Counted from the first letter of the stretch, positions 11,092 through 24,278 are shown. The stretch is 64,000 nt of DNA from Chondrus crispus (GCF_000350225.1 NW_005179111.1:494272-558271); one strand, 5' to 3'. Notes: a model not told the origin generated them from the letters alone. Translations and numbers: made by a program.

Positions 11092-14000
11092 CTATCCCGA
11101 TCGTGCGCGTGACACTTGTGCGGGCAAGGATAGTCTTTTCCTTCGGAAATACGTGACGGCCGCACTGCGGGGTAATTGCTCAATGGGTTCCCACGTCGCG
11201 TCCTCGGGCGTATAACCGTACCATTCTACCTTGAGAATCAAATTACCACTTTCATAATCGTGGTCGACGACCCGGTCGATTACGTATTCCGTGTTCTCTG
11301 TTTCCTCTCCTTTCTCTGATCTGTTTCCTTCCCCCTTCTGAAGATCTTCCAACTCGTCCTTTTCTCTGGACTTTCCGAGCTCGCGTAGGTCTGGAGGTGT
11401 CTCCGCTGTCGGCGTTTGACCAACTAAATTATCCTGGTCCCCCGTCGTAGGCGCACGGGTGTGAGGACGTTCCTCGTCCTCCGTTGCCTCTCCTTCTTCG
11501 TTTAACTCCGGCTCTCCCAGGAACTGTAGCGCTTGACGTAGGCCGGTTATCGGCGCATGTTCCATTGGGCTTGGGGCTAATTCCACCCTGTCTCGCGATA
11601 CGCGTTCATCCTGATCGCCAATGGCAATGACTACCGTATGTTGATCCGATCTTCTGACCTGATAAGGCCCTGTAGCGACTTGTGCGAGCTTATGTTTCGG
11701 TTCGCTAGCCGTGCCCTGCTCCTTCCGGAGGAACACGTAGGACCCTGGTGGGATCTCAGATTGCGGCTTGCGAAGGCGTGCGTCGAAATTTCGCTTGTAT
11801 CGGGCTTGTTCCTTTCGCAAACTCCTATCGGCGCTTCGCATTAGGCTCTCCAACCACGACTGCCATTTCAGGTAGTATGCTCGTGACGAGCTGAAGTTCT
11901 CCAAAGTTGGTTGCGCTTGTAACGCAATGTTTCTCGGCGCCCGAGCCAACACCAGCTCGAAGGGTGCAATGTTCGTAGTTCGATGAACTTGTGTGTTGTA
12001 GGCGAACGTCACAGCGTCGCTATATAAGTCCCAGTCCTTGGGATGCTCTCCAACGTATTTTCGCAACGCGGAAGTCAGCGTGCGGTTAAACCTCTCAACT
12101 TGGCCGTTGGCTTGCGGGTGGTACGTAGTCGTGAACACATTGCGTATGCCAAGAATTCGGCAGACATTCTGAAAGAACCGGGCCGTGAACTGTGTTCCAT
12201 TGTCGGACAGCAGCTTGACCGGCGGTCCGTACACGAATACCCAATGGTGAACGAAGGCTTGTGCGATGTGCGCAGCTGATATCTTCTTCAACGGTACGGT
12301 TCGTACCAGTTTCGAGTATCGATCGCTGATCACGAGAATATACCGATTTCCTCGTTTAGTTGTAATTAGCTCGCCGAGGATGTCGATGGCGACAAATTCC
12401 AGCGGCGCTTTGGGCGTGAACAGCTTCATTTCCTTCGTGTTTTTTCTTAACTTCACCTTTTCCCGCGCACATGCGGCGCAATTCTTCGCGACTGCATAAC
12501 AGTCTAGGGCCATCGTAGGCCAATAAAAATATCTTCTCAAAGTCTTGTAAAGTTTCCTGCCTCCCGGGTGGCCTGCCAATTTTACGTAGTGGCTCAACCC
12601 TAGGACGCGGTCCCTTAACGATTGTGGTATTACCACTTGTACAAACTCTGCCGCGGTACGGCATAGGGTTCCTTCGAGTTCCTCGGTCTCCGTGCTGAAC
12701 GTTCTCACCTTTCCGGCGTCCATTTCTTCCTTGATGCGGTTGCAGAAGGGGTCGACGGTTTGCTCGCGAATGAGCTCCTCCGGAGTGACAGCTTGGAATT
12801 GATCGAGGCGATCAGGGGCGGTCCCCCCCTCAAGAGCGAGGATGTCGTCTGTCGCGTCAATACTTTCCTCGTCCTCCACTGTACCCTCGGCCGGTTCGGC
12901 CATAAAGCAAGGGATTTCGTCGTCGATTTCGTCGACGGTTTCTCCTGCGGTTCGCAACCTTGACAAAGCGTCCGCCTGGCTGTTAGCCTTTCCCTTTTTG
13001 TACTTGATTTCAAAATCGAATTCCGAGAGGCGTAGCCTCCATCGGATTAATCTCCCGCTGGGGTCGGTTACGTTCATCAACCACCTCAATGAGGCATGGT
13101 CGGTATGCACAACGAAGTGCTTGCCATATAGATATGGTCTTAAAGTCTGTACGGCCCAAATTACCGCTAGACATTCTTTTTCTGATACAGAATAGTTTCT
13201 CTCGGCTGCGGCTAACGTTCTTGAAAAGAACCCGATGGGTTTGCGTTGCGCATCCGAGTGTGTTTGAAATAGTGCAGCGCCTATTTGGTAGTCGCTTGCA
13301 TCGGTATCTGCCGAGTAGGGTAGGTCGTTCTTTGGCACCGCCAACACCGGCGGTGCCAAGATGGCGTCCTTGAGCTTATGAAAAGCTTTCTTGCACGGTT
13401 CGTCGAATCCTTCCAACTGGACCGGTTGTCCTTTCTTCAGTAGTTGGTTTAGAGGCTGCGCAATTCTCGCATACTGCGGAACGAACCTGCGGTAGACATT
13501 GCAGAGTCCCAGGAAGCTCCTGAGCTGTGTCTGTGTTCGCGGGTACCGCACTTGTTCCAACGCGGCGGTTCGCGCGACATCGACTTCTAGCGTACCTGGG
13601 CGGACGACGTGGCCCAGGTACTTGATCTTTTCCACGAAAAATTCGCACTTGCGAAGCTTGAGCTTCACACCTGCCTTTTCCAATACGGAAAGTATTTCAT
13701 CCACGTGCACGATGTGCTCCTCCCACGACTTGCTAAAAATGATTATGTCGTCTAGATACACCAAACAGCATTTCCAACGGAACGGAGAGAGCAGGATATC
13801 CATTGCTCTCTGAAACGTCGCTGGCGCGTTAGTTAGCCCGAAGGGCATTCTTGAGAAGCGATACAGACCTGAGTGACACGAAAATGCGGTCTTGTCGCGG
13901 TTGCACTCAGGGATACGCATCTGCCAATATCCCGAAATCGCGTCCAACGCGGAGAAAACCTTGGTGTCACCAAGCGAGTCCAGGCACTCATCCATGCGCG

Positions 14001-15671
14001 GTAAGGGGTACGTGTCCTTCACCGTTACTGCGTTCAGCCTGCGGTAGTCTACGCAAAAACGCATTGACCCATCCGGCTTTGGCACCAGCAACACGGGCGA
14101 CGCCCATTCTGACTGCGCCGGTTCGATGACTCCTGCCTCCAACATCTTCTGCACCTCTGCATCTTCTACTTCGCGGGCTTTAGGCCCGGCCCGATACGGG
14201 GCTTGTGCGATGGGGTATCGGGTATCAACTCGATCCGATGGACGGTGGTATTAATTTCGCCAAGCGTCCCATCCCACATCCTTGAATACTTCTTCAACAT
14301 CGGACGGAACCGCTCGCGCAGCCGTTCCGGTACGTGGCTCAGGTCGAGGTCCTCCACGTCCGGCGGTGGCGGCTCAATCCTGCGTTGCGGCTTCGTAGAT
14401 GCCGACGCGGAGAGCCCTGCCGACCGTTCTTCTGGCTGGTCCTGGCGGCCTTGATCCAACGGTTCGCATCCTGTCTCGCCCGTAGGCGCCTTGGTGGAAT
14501 TAGGAAAATTCTCCTTCTTCCTTTCTTGAATTCCGAGAACTTCACCAATGGTGGTTTTGCTCTCGAGCGCGGCTCTCGGGTGCGGTAATAATTCTGCCAC
14601 CACTTGGCCTTTTTGCACCCTGACAGGGTACGTCCTGAAATTCGCAACGAGTAAACGAAATGGCCTGTCAGGCTCAACCTGAACGACACCATTCGTGCAC
14701 GTCAACCCGTGCCTTTCGTACAACAACGAGTACGCCTGAACCACCACCAAGCCCGCCCTCTTCGAGGTGCATTCCACGACGCGTTGCGTCCCTGGCTCAA
14801 TGGTCGTGGCTCTTGCCACTTTTACCTTAGGGGAAATTCGCTCCACCTTTCCATCATTCTCGTCCTCTCCCGCGACGAGATTCTTCTTCCCTCTTCTCGT
14901 CGAGAACCGCCTAACGATCGGAACCTCCGAGAAATCCGCCAACTCAACCGTTTTCTTCCTTGGATAAATTGCTTCCACAAACCGGTCACAGTAGTCCGCG
15001 CCTAGAATTAGCGGGACGGCTAGTTTTTCGCATACAATAAACTCGGCTGCGGCCACAAATTTTCCAAGCCTCACAGGCATTCTAATTATGCCGAGAGTCC
15101 GGAGTGGCCTATTGTTCGCGTCGCCAATGTCTTGGGTCGGTCCGTAGGACACTAGAGATTCCATTCCAGCTGGGAGTTCCGATTTTCGCACAAGGTTTGG
15201 TCCCGCGCCGGTGTCTAAAACAGACAACACCCGGCTCATCAATCCAATTGTGGGTCCGATGTCCGCGTAAACTTTGTAGTTTTTTCGCGCAAGAACCAAA
15301 ATCTTCTCGGGACACTCCCTTCGCTTAACCCTGTACCAGGGTCTTCGAACTTCTTCCAGCGGATGATCTCGGGCTCGGCTCAAAATTTTCTTGACTTGAG
15401 CTGGCCCTTTGGGCTTATCCACCAATCCAACAACCTCCTCCTCGAGGCCTGATTTTTCCTTTAGAGACGGGGAACGGGGCTGAGCCCCGGTCACAGTACG
15501 TCGACCCTGTGCCTCTCGCGACTCATGCGAGATTCCCCTCTCTAGTTTTCCTGCCGCTGCAGGATCCTTCTCACATCCGACGGCGCGGGCCCCGCGGTGG
15601 GCCCTCTGAAGGGTTGGTTCGACCTCGGCGTTGAAGCACTCGGCGTGCTCGCCGTCTGCGAATCGAACCAA
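11092..15671 (-). pseudogene. pol: Inner Ty3 pol polyprotein (PR-RT-RH-IN-chromodomain), one frameshift
   Basis: It is read in a -1 frame relative to gag, overlapping its last 130 bases. An aspartic protease (VLDTGAGPNLV, about 15230) comes first. Reverse transcriptase has YPLPRMDE, FSALDAISGYWQ and the YLDD active site near 13755. RNase H (DTDASDYQIGAALF; HTDHASLRWL) follows, then integrase with an HHCC finger and D-D-E residues (about 12570-12060), and a C-terminal chromodomain (about 11290-11130). The frame breaks near 14205-14166: the protease frame stops at 14166 and RT resumes in another frame at 14154, while the outer copy is continuous at this point. Apart from this the domains are open and complete, so decay is slight. 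It copies the element RNA and inserts the DNA. Confidence 0.93.
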
Positions 15672-17839
15672 TTCTTGACCTTCAGGTAACTCGTCGATGG
15701 TATCCCTAACCTCTCCATCGGAGACAACGCCTCATAATTTTCCAAAACTCGGTGCATTTCCCGGAGGGAAAGAATGCACGTTGGCGCGGCGTGCCCCTTT
15801 TCATAGCAATGATAGCACACCAGACCGTGCGTCTTGACGGGATACGGCGTCCTAGGTCCTCCACGGGCCGGCGGCCTTCCTTGACGTTGCGGCCTTCCCA
15901 TCCAGCCTGGCCTTCGAAACGTCGTACCCTTGTCTTCCATCGGAATGCGCGGCGCCGGCGTGTGGCCGCGCCCCCGAAACATCATCACGGGATCCGTGGG
16001 CTCCGAAAACGACTCCGTCGTGTATGCAGGCGTCGGTAAAGTTGACGACCCGGTGTCCCGGTAGTCCTCGTGTCCGTAGCCCTCCGATGGCTCAATGAAC
16101 TCGCCTTCGGCTACTAACGCTCCTTCGGTGTGATTTTCGCTACTTCCATGCGCACCGCGCTCATCTGACGCGGACATGGACTCCGCTAAATGGACTGCGG
16201 CGTGACTTTTGCGACTGGGATAAGAAGCCCTCGGCTTCTTCCCCGCCCTGAACGTCGACGGCGTCCGAATCGTGACCTTCTTGGTCTTCTTGTCCTTAGC
16301 GCGGCTCGCTGAGCCATGCGCCTTCGCGTAATTCACTAGTCTCAAAAATGAATCGTCCCGATTGTCTTGCCGGTATTGAGATACCATCGGCTTGATACTC
16401 GAATCGAGTCCTTCAATAAACATCGTCATCTGTTCTTCCATTGAATATACGTTTCCACATCGGTTGCTTGCGTCCGTCAGACGGATATAAAATCCATCTC
16501 GTCTTCAGACGGTCTTTGCTGAACTTCTCGCAATGCGAGCACAGCTTGACGGATCGCCTCGTCGGTTGCGAAACTCCTCAACAACCACTGTACGGCCTCT
16601 GGCCAAACGAATATCTTTCCGTGATGGGCCCCGGCCGTCTGAGACACCGAAGTGTACTGTCTCAAGGCGATGCCGCTTAAAAATGCAGGCAACAGGCGGA
16701 TCGCTTGCCCCTCGTTCATTTCTTGAGTATCAAACTCTTGAACTAACTTTGCCAAAAAATCCAACACAAGGACCCCGTCCTCTCCTGTGAACGTGTTGTC
16801 CTTCTTCACCTTAGGCGGAATATCTCTCCTGATTTTTCGCACGGCGGTCCGCCGGGAACTTGACAAATATGTCTGCGGGTTCCGCAAGCGGTACGTTCGG
16901 TACGAAAGTAATTTCTTGAAGAGGTAGTTGGTCGGATTCAGCTCCTCCAACTCCTCCCATCGCGGCCCGCGCCCCGTTGCAACATCTTCGGGGTCCGCGT
17001 CCTTGTCTCTCCGCGAGGCGGACGAAGTGACTCCGCCTCGTCTGGAGGAAATTTTCTTGCTTGACGAAATTCCGTTTCCGTCTTCTGAACGGCGTTCGGA
17101 ATCGCCCGAATGGTTCGACGAACCGCCGTTACCATCTTCGGAGGGACCAAGCGACTCCGACTGTGAGTCGCGGTTCTCCGGATCGTCACTACAGTGACCC
17201 TTGCTTGCACGTCGCTTGTCCTTCTTCGAGGGCTTCGACTTAGAACTCCGCTGCCGAGCGGGCTTGTCCTTCTTCGACCGACGGTCCCCCTCTCTACCCG
17301 AAAGGAGCGGCTCGTCGTCCGATCCTTGCGGAGCTTGATCCGCGGCCTGCTCGAGGTCCTTGAAACGTTGCGCGGCGCGATCGAATCGGTCATCGATGCT
17401 TGTTCTAAATTTTCCTAAGGACTCCAAGGCTTTATTCGCGTCGCGCCTGGCGTCCTTGACCGAAATTTTCAACGAGGCTAGGACCTCCGGCTCCAGACCG
17501 TCGGTCGCCTCACCTCGCTCCTTCTCGACGAGATCCACTCGAGCCGAAAGCTCTCCCAAAACGGTGTGGAACTCGGATGCTTGCAACTCCAGTTGCTTCC
17601 GGACGAGGGCTAATTCAGCCTCGAGATTTTTCTTCGCGAATTTCGCTGGTCATCTTCTCCAAGTTCTCGTCGAGGTCAGTCTTGTCGGCGGCTATCCCCG
17701 TAGGGGATTCTTGATCTCCGGGGTCCGTGGCCGTATTGGCCTGGCTCCGGGTGCGAGGACCCCTCGGGATCCTCGACGCTCGTGCCGATCCCGCTCTGCT
17801 CGCCCCGTGACCGACGTCCCCGGGTGCGCTTGTTGACAT
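15542..17839 (-). pseudogene. gag: Inner Ty3 gag, two frameshifts
   Basis: The structural protein of the particle. ATG at 17839 opens MSTSAPGDVGHG, followed by a likely coiled-coil stretch (ELQASEFHTVLGELSARVDLVEKE), a charged Lys/Ser/Asp-rich middle, the capsid-like core (about 16900-16480), and one zinc knuckle CYHCYEKGHAAPTC (about 15820-15780) for RNA binding. Compared with the outer gag, about 8 bases are missing near 17630 and one T near 16490, each shifting the frame, so the three open parts are 17839-17615, 17586-16477 and 16441-15542. The 3' end overlaps pol, as expected for -1 frameshift expression. Confidence 0.9.
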
Positions 17840-17994
17840 CGCTCGTACGAGCGGACCTATGCAGCAAAAAAGTTACAAACAAAAAGAAAATAAAAAAAGA
17901 GTCCGTTACCCAGACCACTTTGGTAGTGTGTCTCCAGACCGAGACGGTCGTCGATAAAAATTCTAGGTCGGGTCTCCTGAACAGTAAACAAAAA

Positions 17995-18012
17995 TTTTAG
18001 GTCGGGAGACCA
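17995..18012 (-). other. Primer binding site of inner Ty3 element
   Basis: Four bases inside the 5' LTR the minus strand reads TGGTCTCCCGACCTAAAA. Its complement has the layout of a tRNA 3' end: T-stem side, seven-base acceptor strand TCGGGAG, one base, CCA. The outer element has the same site with CTAGG in the T-stem position. The tRNA species was not identified. A second, imperfect copy of the motif lies at about 17961-17976. Confidence 0.6.
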
Positions 18013-18016
18013 CTTT

Positions 18017-19068
18017 TGTAGTGCAATGCGCCTGTCGGGCAGAGACCGCGGTCTGATGGTCCAGCAAAAACAACAACAGCAACAAAAAGAAGAACTGCCG
18101 ACGGCACAGCGCTACGGAGTGTCCGACTCTCCCTTCTCCGTTTAAACGAGCTTGCGACTCGTAGTAGCTCGGATCCCTGATGGGGGGGGGGCACAGAGAA
18201 ATAGCCCAGCCCGGGATCGGTGTGGTAGAGACTTGCGAAGAGATCTGCTCGACGAGTGTGGAGTGGGGCGCATACGTAGGTACCCCGGTTCCACTGGGTT
18301 GTAAGGCCAATGCTCGTTGAGTTTCTTCGACACCTTTTAACGCGACAAGGCCTTCGACGGGGGCGTCGCAACGCAGCCCGACGGGATGAAATGAAAGTAG
18401 CAGCGCTACGTCAACCGTGCCGCCCGATGGCTCGAAACACCTACACCGGTTCGGTCGCAACCGCCACCGATGGTACCAACACTGGCTCGTAATACGACGG
18501 AGCCCTTCGAGGGAGACGTCTTTGCAACGGTCTCCGTCGGAAAATGGGTCACAGTAGCAGCGCTACGTCAACTGTGTCGCCCGATGGCTCGAAACACCTA
18601 CACCGGTTTGGTCGCAACCGAGGCCGATGGCACCAACACAAGATAAGGGAAAAATAGGTAGAATTAGAGATAGAAAAGGATAGGGAAATAAAGGAAAGAG
18701 AAAAGCGAACCCCGAGAAATAGAGGATGCCGTAGGCTTAGGTAAAAGGGAGCGTCTTGATAGAGACGGACTGCGACCAAGGCGACATTCAACTCCGGCAA
18801 CTCGGGTTGGTTTATTGACTTGTTCGGTCAAAGGGCTAAGTTATATAGAGCCCCGCCGGGGCAAGTACAGTAGCTCCCGGCTCTAGATTCTAGATCTAAT
18901 CTAGTGTCAGCAAAATTAATGCCAAATAATTAACTGAATAAAATAAAATAATTAAAAATTAAAACTGTGCAATTATTCACACGTATGTCCCCCAAACCCG
19001 GACTACTTTTCATATCCAAATATTTTCCTTTCTTTTCACCCCCCTTTCCAGGTGCGTATTGCACTACA
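18017..19068 (-). repeat. 5' LTR of inner Ty3 element
   Basis: 1052 bp, nearly identical to 4735-5784, with small differences such as an extra G in the G-run near 18182-18190. The same internal direct repeat and TATA-like box are present. The 19068 end abuts TSD TGAGC and resumed outer pol. Confidence 0.93.
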
Positions 19069-19073
19069 TGAGC
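19069..19073. other. Target-site duplication (right) of inner Ty3 element
   Basis: TGAGC matches 4730-4734. The outer pol reading continues directly from here. Confidence 0.93.
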
Positions 19074-21980
19074 TCCTCCGGAGTGACAGCTTGGAATTGA
19101 TTCAGGCGCTCAGGGGCGGTGCCCCAATCAAGAGCGAGGATGTCTTCTAACGCGTCAAAACTGTCCTCTTCCTCCACTGTACCCTCGGCCGGTTCGGCCA
19201 TAAAGCATGAGATTTCGTCGTCGATTTTGTCGACGGTTTCTCCAGCGGTCCGTAATTAGCAATCTTGACAGGGCATCAGCTTGACTATTCGCCTTGCCCT
19301 TCTTGTACTTGATTTCGAAATCGAATTCCGAGAGGCGGAGCCTCCATCGGATTAACCTCCAGCTGGGGTCAGTTACGTTCATCAACCACCTCAATGGGGC
19401 ATGGTCGGTATGCACAATGAAGTGCTCGCCATATAGATATGGTCTTAGAGTCTGTACGCCCCAAATTACCGCTAGACATTCTTTTTCTGAAACGGAGTAG
19501 TTTCTCTCGGCTGCGGATAACGTTCTTGAAAAGAACCCGATGGGTTTACGTTGCGCATCCGGATGTGTCTGAAATAATGCAGCGCCGATTTGATAGTCGC
19601 TTGCATCGGTGTCTACCGAGTATGGTAGGTTCTTCTCCGGCAGCGCCAACACCGGTGGGGCCAAGATAGCGACCTTGAGCTTATGAAAAGCTTTTTCGCA
19701 CGGTTCGTCGAATCCTTCCAACTGGACTGGTTGTCCCTTCTTCAACAGTTGATTGAGCGGATGGGCGATTTTCGCATAATGCGGAACGAATCTGCGGTAG
19801 ACATTACAAAGTCCCAAAAAGCTCCTGAGCTGGGTCTGCGTTTGAGGGTACCTCACTTGTTCCAATGCGACGGTTCGCGCAGCGTCAACTTCCAATGTAC
19901 CCGGCCGAACGACATAGCCCAGGTACTTGATCTTTTCGACGAAAAATTCGCACTTGCGAAGCTTGAGCTTCACACCTGCCTTCTCCAATACAGAAAGTAT
20001 TTCATCCACATGCACGATGTGCTCCTCTCATGACTTGCTAAAAATTATGATGTCATCCAGATACACCAAACAGCACTTCCAACGGAACGGAGAGAGCAGG
20101 ATATCCATTGCTCTCTGAAACGTCGCTGGCGCGTTAGTTAGCCCGAAGGGCATTCTTAAGAAGCGATACAGTCCTGAGTGACACGAAAATGCGGTCTTGT
20201 CGCGGTCGCGCTCAGGGATGGGCGTCTGCCAATATCCCGAGATCTCGTCCAACGCGAAGAAAACCTTGGTGTCACCAAGCGAGTCCAGGCACTCATCCAT
20301 GCGCGGTAAAGGGTACGTGTCCTTTACCGTTACCGCGTTTAACCGCCGATATTCTACGCAAAAGCGCATCGATCCGTCCGTCTTCGGCTCTAATAAAACG
20401 GGCGACGCCCATTCTGACTGCGCCGGTTCGATGACTCCTGCTTCTAACATCTTCTGTACTTCTGCGTCCTCGACCTCCCGAGCCTTTGGACCGGCTCGGT
20501 AGGGAGCTTGGGCGATTGGCCTTGTATCCGGGGCCAGTTCAATCCGGTGGACCGTGGTGTTGATCTCACCGAGGGTCCCATCCCACATGCGGGAATATTT
20601 TTTCAACATCCGACGGAATCTTTCGCGCAGCCGGTCCGGCACGTGGCTCAGGTCGCGTTCCTCCACGTCCGGCGGGGGAGGCTCAATCCGCCGCTCCGGC
20701 TTCGTAGTTGCCGTCGCGGAGAGCCTTTCCTCCCGTTCTCCTTGCTGGTCCTCGCGATCTTGTTCCGACGGTTGGCATCTTGTCTCGCCCGTAGGCGTCT
20801 TGGTGGAATTAGGAACATTTTCCTTCTTCCTTTCTTGAATTCCGAGAACTTCACCAATAGTGGTTTTGCTCTCGAGCGCGGCTCTCGGGTGCGGTAATAA
20901 TTCTGCCACCACTTGGCCTTTTTGCACCCTGACAGGGTACGTCCTAAAATTCGCAACGAGTAAACGAAGTGGCCTGTCAGGCTCAACCTGAACGACACCA
21001 TTCGTGCACGTCAACCCGTGCCTTTCGTACAACGACGAGTACGCCTGAACCACCACCAAGCCCGCCCTCTTCGAGGTGCATTCCACGACGCGTTGCGTCC
21101 CTGGCTCAATGGTCGTGGCTCTTGCCACTTTTACCTTAGGGGATATTCGCTCCACCTTTCCATCATTCTCGTCCTCTCCCGCGACGAGATTCTTCTTCCC
21201 GTTTCTCGTCGAGAACCGCCTAACTATCGGAACCTCCGAGAAATCCGCCAACTCAACCGTTTTCTTCCTTGGATAAATTGCTTCCACAAACCGGTCACAG
21301 TAGTCCGCGCCTAGAATTAGCGGGACGGCTAGTTTTTCGCATACAATAAACTCGGCTGCGGCCACAAATTTTCCAAGCCTCACAGGCATTCTAATTATGC
21401 CGAGAGTCTGGAGTGGCCTGTTGTTCGCGTCGCCAATGTCTTGGGTCGGTCCGTAGGACACTAGAGATTCCATTCCAGTCGGGAGTTCCGATTTTCGCAC
21501 AAGGTTTGGTCCCGCGCCGGTGTCTAATACAGACAACACCCGGCTCATCAGTCCGACTGTTGGTCCAATGTCCGCGTAAACTTTGTAGTTTTTTCGCGCA
21601 AGAACCAAAATCTTCTCGGGACACTCCCTTCGCTTAACCCTGTACCAGGGTCTTCGAACTTCTTCCAGCGGATGATCTCGGGCTCGGCTCAAAATTTTCT
21701 TGACTTGAGCTGGCCCTTTGGGCTTATCCACCAATCCAACAACCTCCTCCTCGAGGCCTGATTTTTCCTTTAGAGACGGGGAACGGGGCTGAGCCCCGGG
21801 AACAGTACGTCGACTCTGTGCCTCTCGCGGCTCATGCGAGATTCCCCTCTCTAGTTTTCCTGCCGCTGCGGGTTGCTTCTCACGTCCGACGACTCGGGCC
21901 CCGCGGCGGGCCTTCTGAAGGCCTGGTTCGACCTCGGCGTTGAAGCACTCGGCGTGCTCGCCGTCTGCGAATCGAACCAA
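19069..21980 (-). pseudogene. pol: Outer Ty3 pol, protease to RNase H part
   Basis: Starting at 21980 in a -1 frame to gag, it holds the protease (VLDTGAGPNLV, about 21540), RT (YPLPRMDE, FALDEISGYWQ, YLDDIIIFSKS near 20050) and RNase H (VDTDASDYQIGAALF, HTDHAPLRWL). A TGA replaces a Trp codon at 20027-20029, just after the YLDD motif. A small insertion near 19255 shifts the frame before the inner element cuts the gene at 19069. The RT linker region that is broken in the inner copy is intact here, so the two copies decayed separately. Confidence 0.92.
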
Positions 21981-24136
21981 TTCTTGACCTTCAGGTAACT
22001 CGTCGATGGTATCCCTAACCTCTCCATCGGAGACAACGCCTCATAATTTTCCAAAACTCGGTGCATTTCCCGGAGGGAAGGAATGCACGTTGGCACAGCG
22101 TGCCCCTTTTCATAGCAATGATAGCACACCAGACCGTGCGTCTTGACGGGATACGGCGTCCTAGGTCCTCCACGGGCCGGCGGCCTTCCTTGACGTTGCG
22201 GCCTTCCCATCCAGCCTGGCCTTCGAAACGTCGTACCCTTGTCTTCCATCGGAATGCGCGGCGCCGGCGTGTGGCCGCGCCCCCGAAACATCATCACGGG
22301 ATCCGTGGGCTCCGAAAACGACTCCGTCGTGTATGCGGGCGTCGGTAAAGTTGACGACCCGGTGTCCCCATAGTCCTCGTGTCCGTAGCCCTCCGACGGC
22401 TCAATGAACTCGCCTTCGGCTACTAACGCTCCTTCGTAGTGATTTTCGCTGCTTCCGTGCGCACCGCGTTCATCCGACGCGGAGATTGTCTCGGCTAAGT
22501 GAACGGCGCCCTGACTTCTACGACCGGGATAAGAAGCCCTCGGCTTCTTACCCGTTCTGATCGTCAACGGCGTCTGAATCGTGACCTTCTTGGTCTTCTT
22601 GTCCTTAGCGCGGCTCGCTGAGCCATGCGCCTTCGCGTAATTAACTAGTCTCAAAAACGAAACGTCTCGATTGTCTTGTCGGTATTGAGATACCATCGGC
22701 TTGATACTCGAATCGAGTCCTTCAATAAACATCGTCATTTGTTCTTCCATCGAATATACGTTTCCACATCGATTGCTTGCGTCCGTCAGACGGATATAAA
22801 ATTCCATCTCGTCTTCAGACGGTCTTTGCTGAACTTCTCGCAAAGCGAGCACGGCTTGACGGATCGCCTCGTCGGTTGCAAAACTCCTCAACAACCATTG
22901 TACGGCCTCCGGCCAAACGGATACCTTTCCGTTGTGGGACCTGGCCGTCTGAGACACCGAAGTGTACGGCCTCAAGGCGATGCCGCTTAGAAATTCGGGC
23001 AACAAGCGGATCGCTTGCCCCTCGTTCATTTCTTGAGTATCGAACTCTTGAACTAATTTTGCCAAAAAATCCAACACAAGGACCCCGTCCTCACCTGTGA
23101 ACGTGTTGTCCTTCTTCACTTTAGACGGAATATCTCTCCTGATTTTTCGTACGGCGGTCCGCCCGGAACTTGACAAATATGTCTGCGGGTTCCGCAAGCG
23201 GTACGTTCGGTACGAAAGTAATTTCTTGAAGAGGTAGTTGGTCGGATTCAGCTCCTCCAACTCCTCCCATTGCGGCCCGCGCGGCGTTGCGACATCTTCG
23301 GGCTCCGCGTCCTTGTCTCTCCGCGAGGCGGACGAAGTGATCCCGCCCCGTCTGGAGGTAATTTTCTTGCTCTGCGAATTTACTTTTCCTTCCTCTGAGC
23401 GATGTTCGGAATCGCTGGCATGGTTCGACGAACCGTCGTCACCATCTTCGGAAAGACCGTTTGACTCGGTCATGGAGTCTTGGTCCTCCGGCTCGTCACT
23501 ACCGTGACTCTTGCTCCGGCGTCACAGGATCTTCTTCGAAGTCTTCGACTTGGAACTCCGCTGCACCGCGGCCTTGTCCTTCTTCGATCGACGGTCGCCT
23601 TCTCGACCCGTTGGGAGCGGCTCTTGACCGGCGACCTGTTCAAGGTCCTTGAGACGATGAGCGGCCCGGTCGAACCTGTCGTCGATACTGCTTCTAAATT
23701 TACCTAAGGACTCCAAGGCTTGATTCGCGTCGCGCCTTGCGTCCTTGACTGAACTTTTCAACGAAGCTAGGACCTCCGGCTCCAGACCGTCGGTCGCCTC
23801 ACCTCGCTCCTTCTCGACGAGATCCACTCGAGCCGATAGCTCTCCTAAAACGGTGTGGAACTCGGATGCTTGCAACTCCAGTTGCTTCCGGACGAGGGCT
23901 AATTCAGCCTCGAGATTTTTCGTCATCTCTTGGCGAATTTCCTCGCCAATCTTCTCGAACCTGTAGGATAGGTTATCCTTGTCGGCTTTAACCCCCGTCG
24001 GGGATTCTTGACCTTCGGGATCCGTGGCCGTATTGGCCTGGCTTCGGGTGCGAGGACCCCGCGGGATCCTCGACGCCCTTGCCGATCCGCTCCTACTCGC
24101 CCCGGGACCGACGTCCCCTGGTGCGCCTGTCGACAT
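21851..24136 (-). pseudogene. gag: Outer Ty3 gag, one in-frame stop
   Basis: ATG at 24136 (MSTGAPGDVGPG) matches the inner gag start. Order: coiled-coil region (about 23900-23760), charged linker, capsid-like core (about 23280-22750), zinc knuckle CYHCYEKGHAVPTC (about 22130-22090). An in-frame TGA at 23522-23524 lies in the Lys/Arg-rich linker, and the same frame continues to 21851. It lacks the two frameshifts found in the inner gag. Pol overlaps its last 130 bases. Confidence 0.92.
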
Positions 24137-24278
24137 CGCTCGTACGAGCGAACCTACACAAAAAAAAAGTTACGAACAAAAATAAAAAAGAGACTTCATC
24201 ACCCAGACCACCTTTGTAGTGCAACTGCAGACCAAAGCTGTCGTCGACAAAATTCAAGGTCGGGTTTGCTGTAGACAA

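Larger units (their letters stand above)
4735..19068 (-). mobile_element. Inner full-length Ty3/Gypsy chromovirus (14.3 kb)
   Basis: It is bounded by two very similar LTRs (4735-5784 and 18017-19068), both starting TGTAGTGCAATGCG and ending GCACTACA, and flanked by TGAGC. The order on the minus strand is LTR, PBS, gag, pol (PR-RT-RH-IN-chromodomain), a 5.3-kb 3' region, a purine tract, LTR. At 14.3 kb it is long for a chromovirus, because of the 3' region with an antisense ORF. Gag has two frameshifts and pol one, so it is not autonomous as it stands. It is inserted in the pol of another member of its own family, in the same orientation. Confidence 0.93.

Noticed and set aside
19155-21980. 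RIP-like C-to-T decay in the outer Ty3 copy
   Set aside because: Only a couple of stops fit such changes; too few to claim a directional mutation process without counting all sites.
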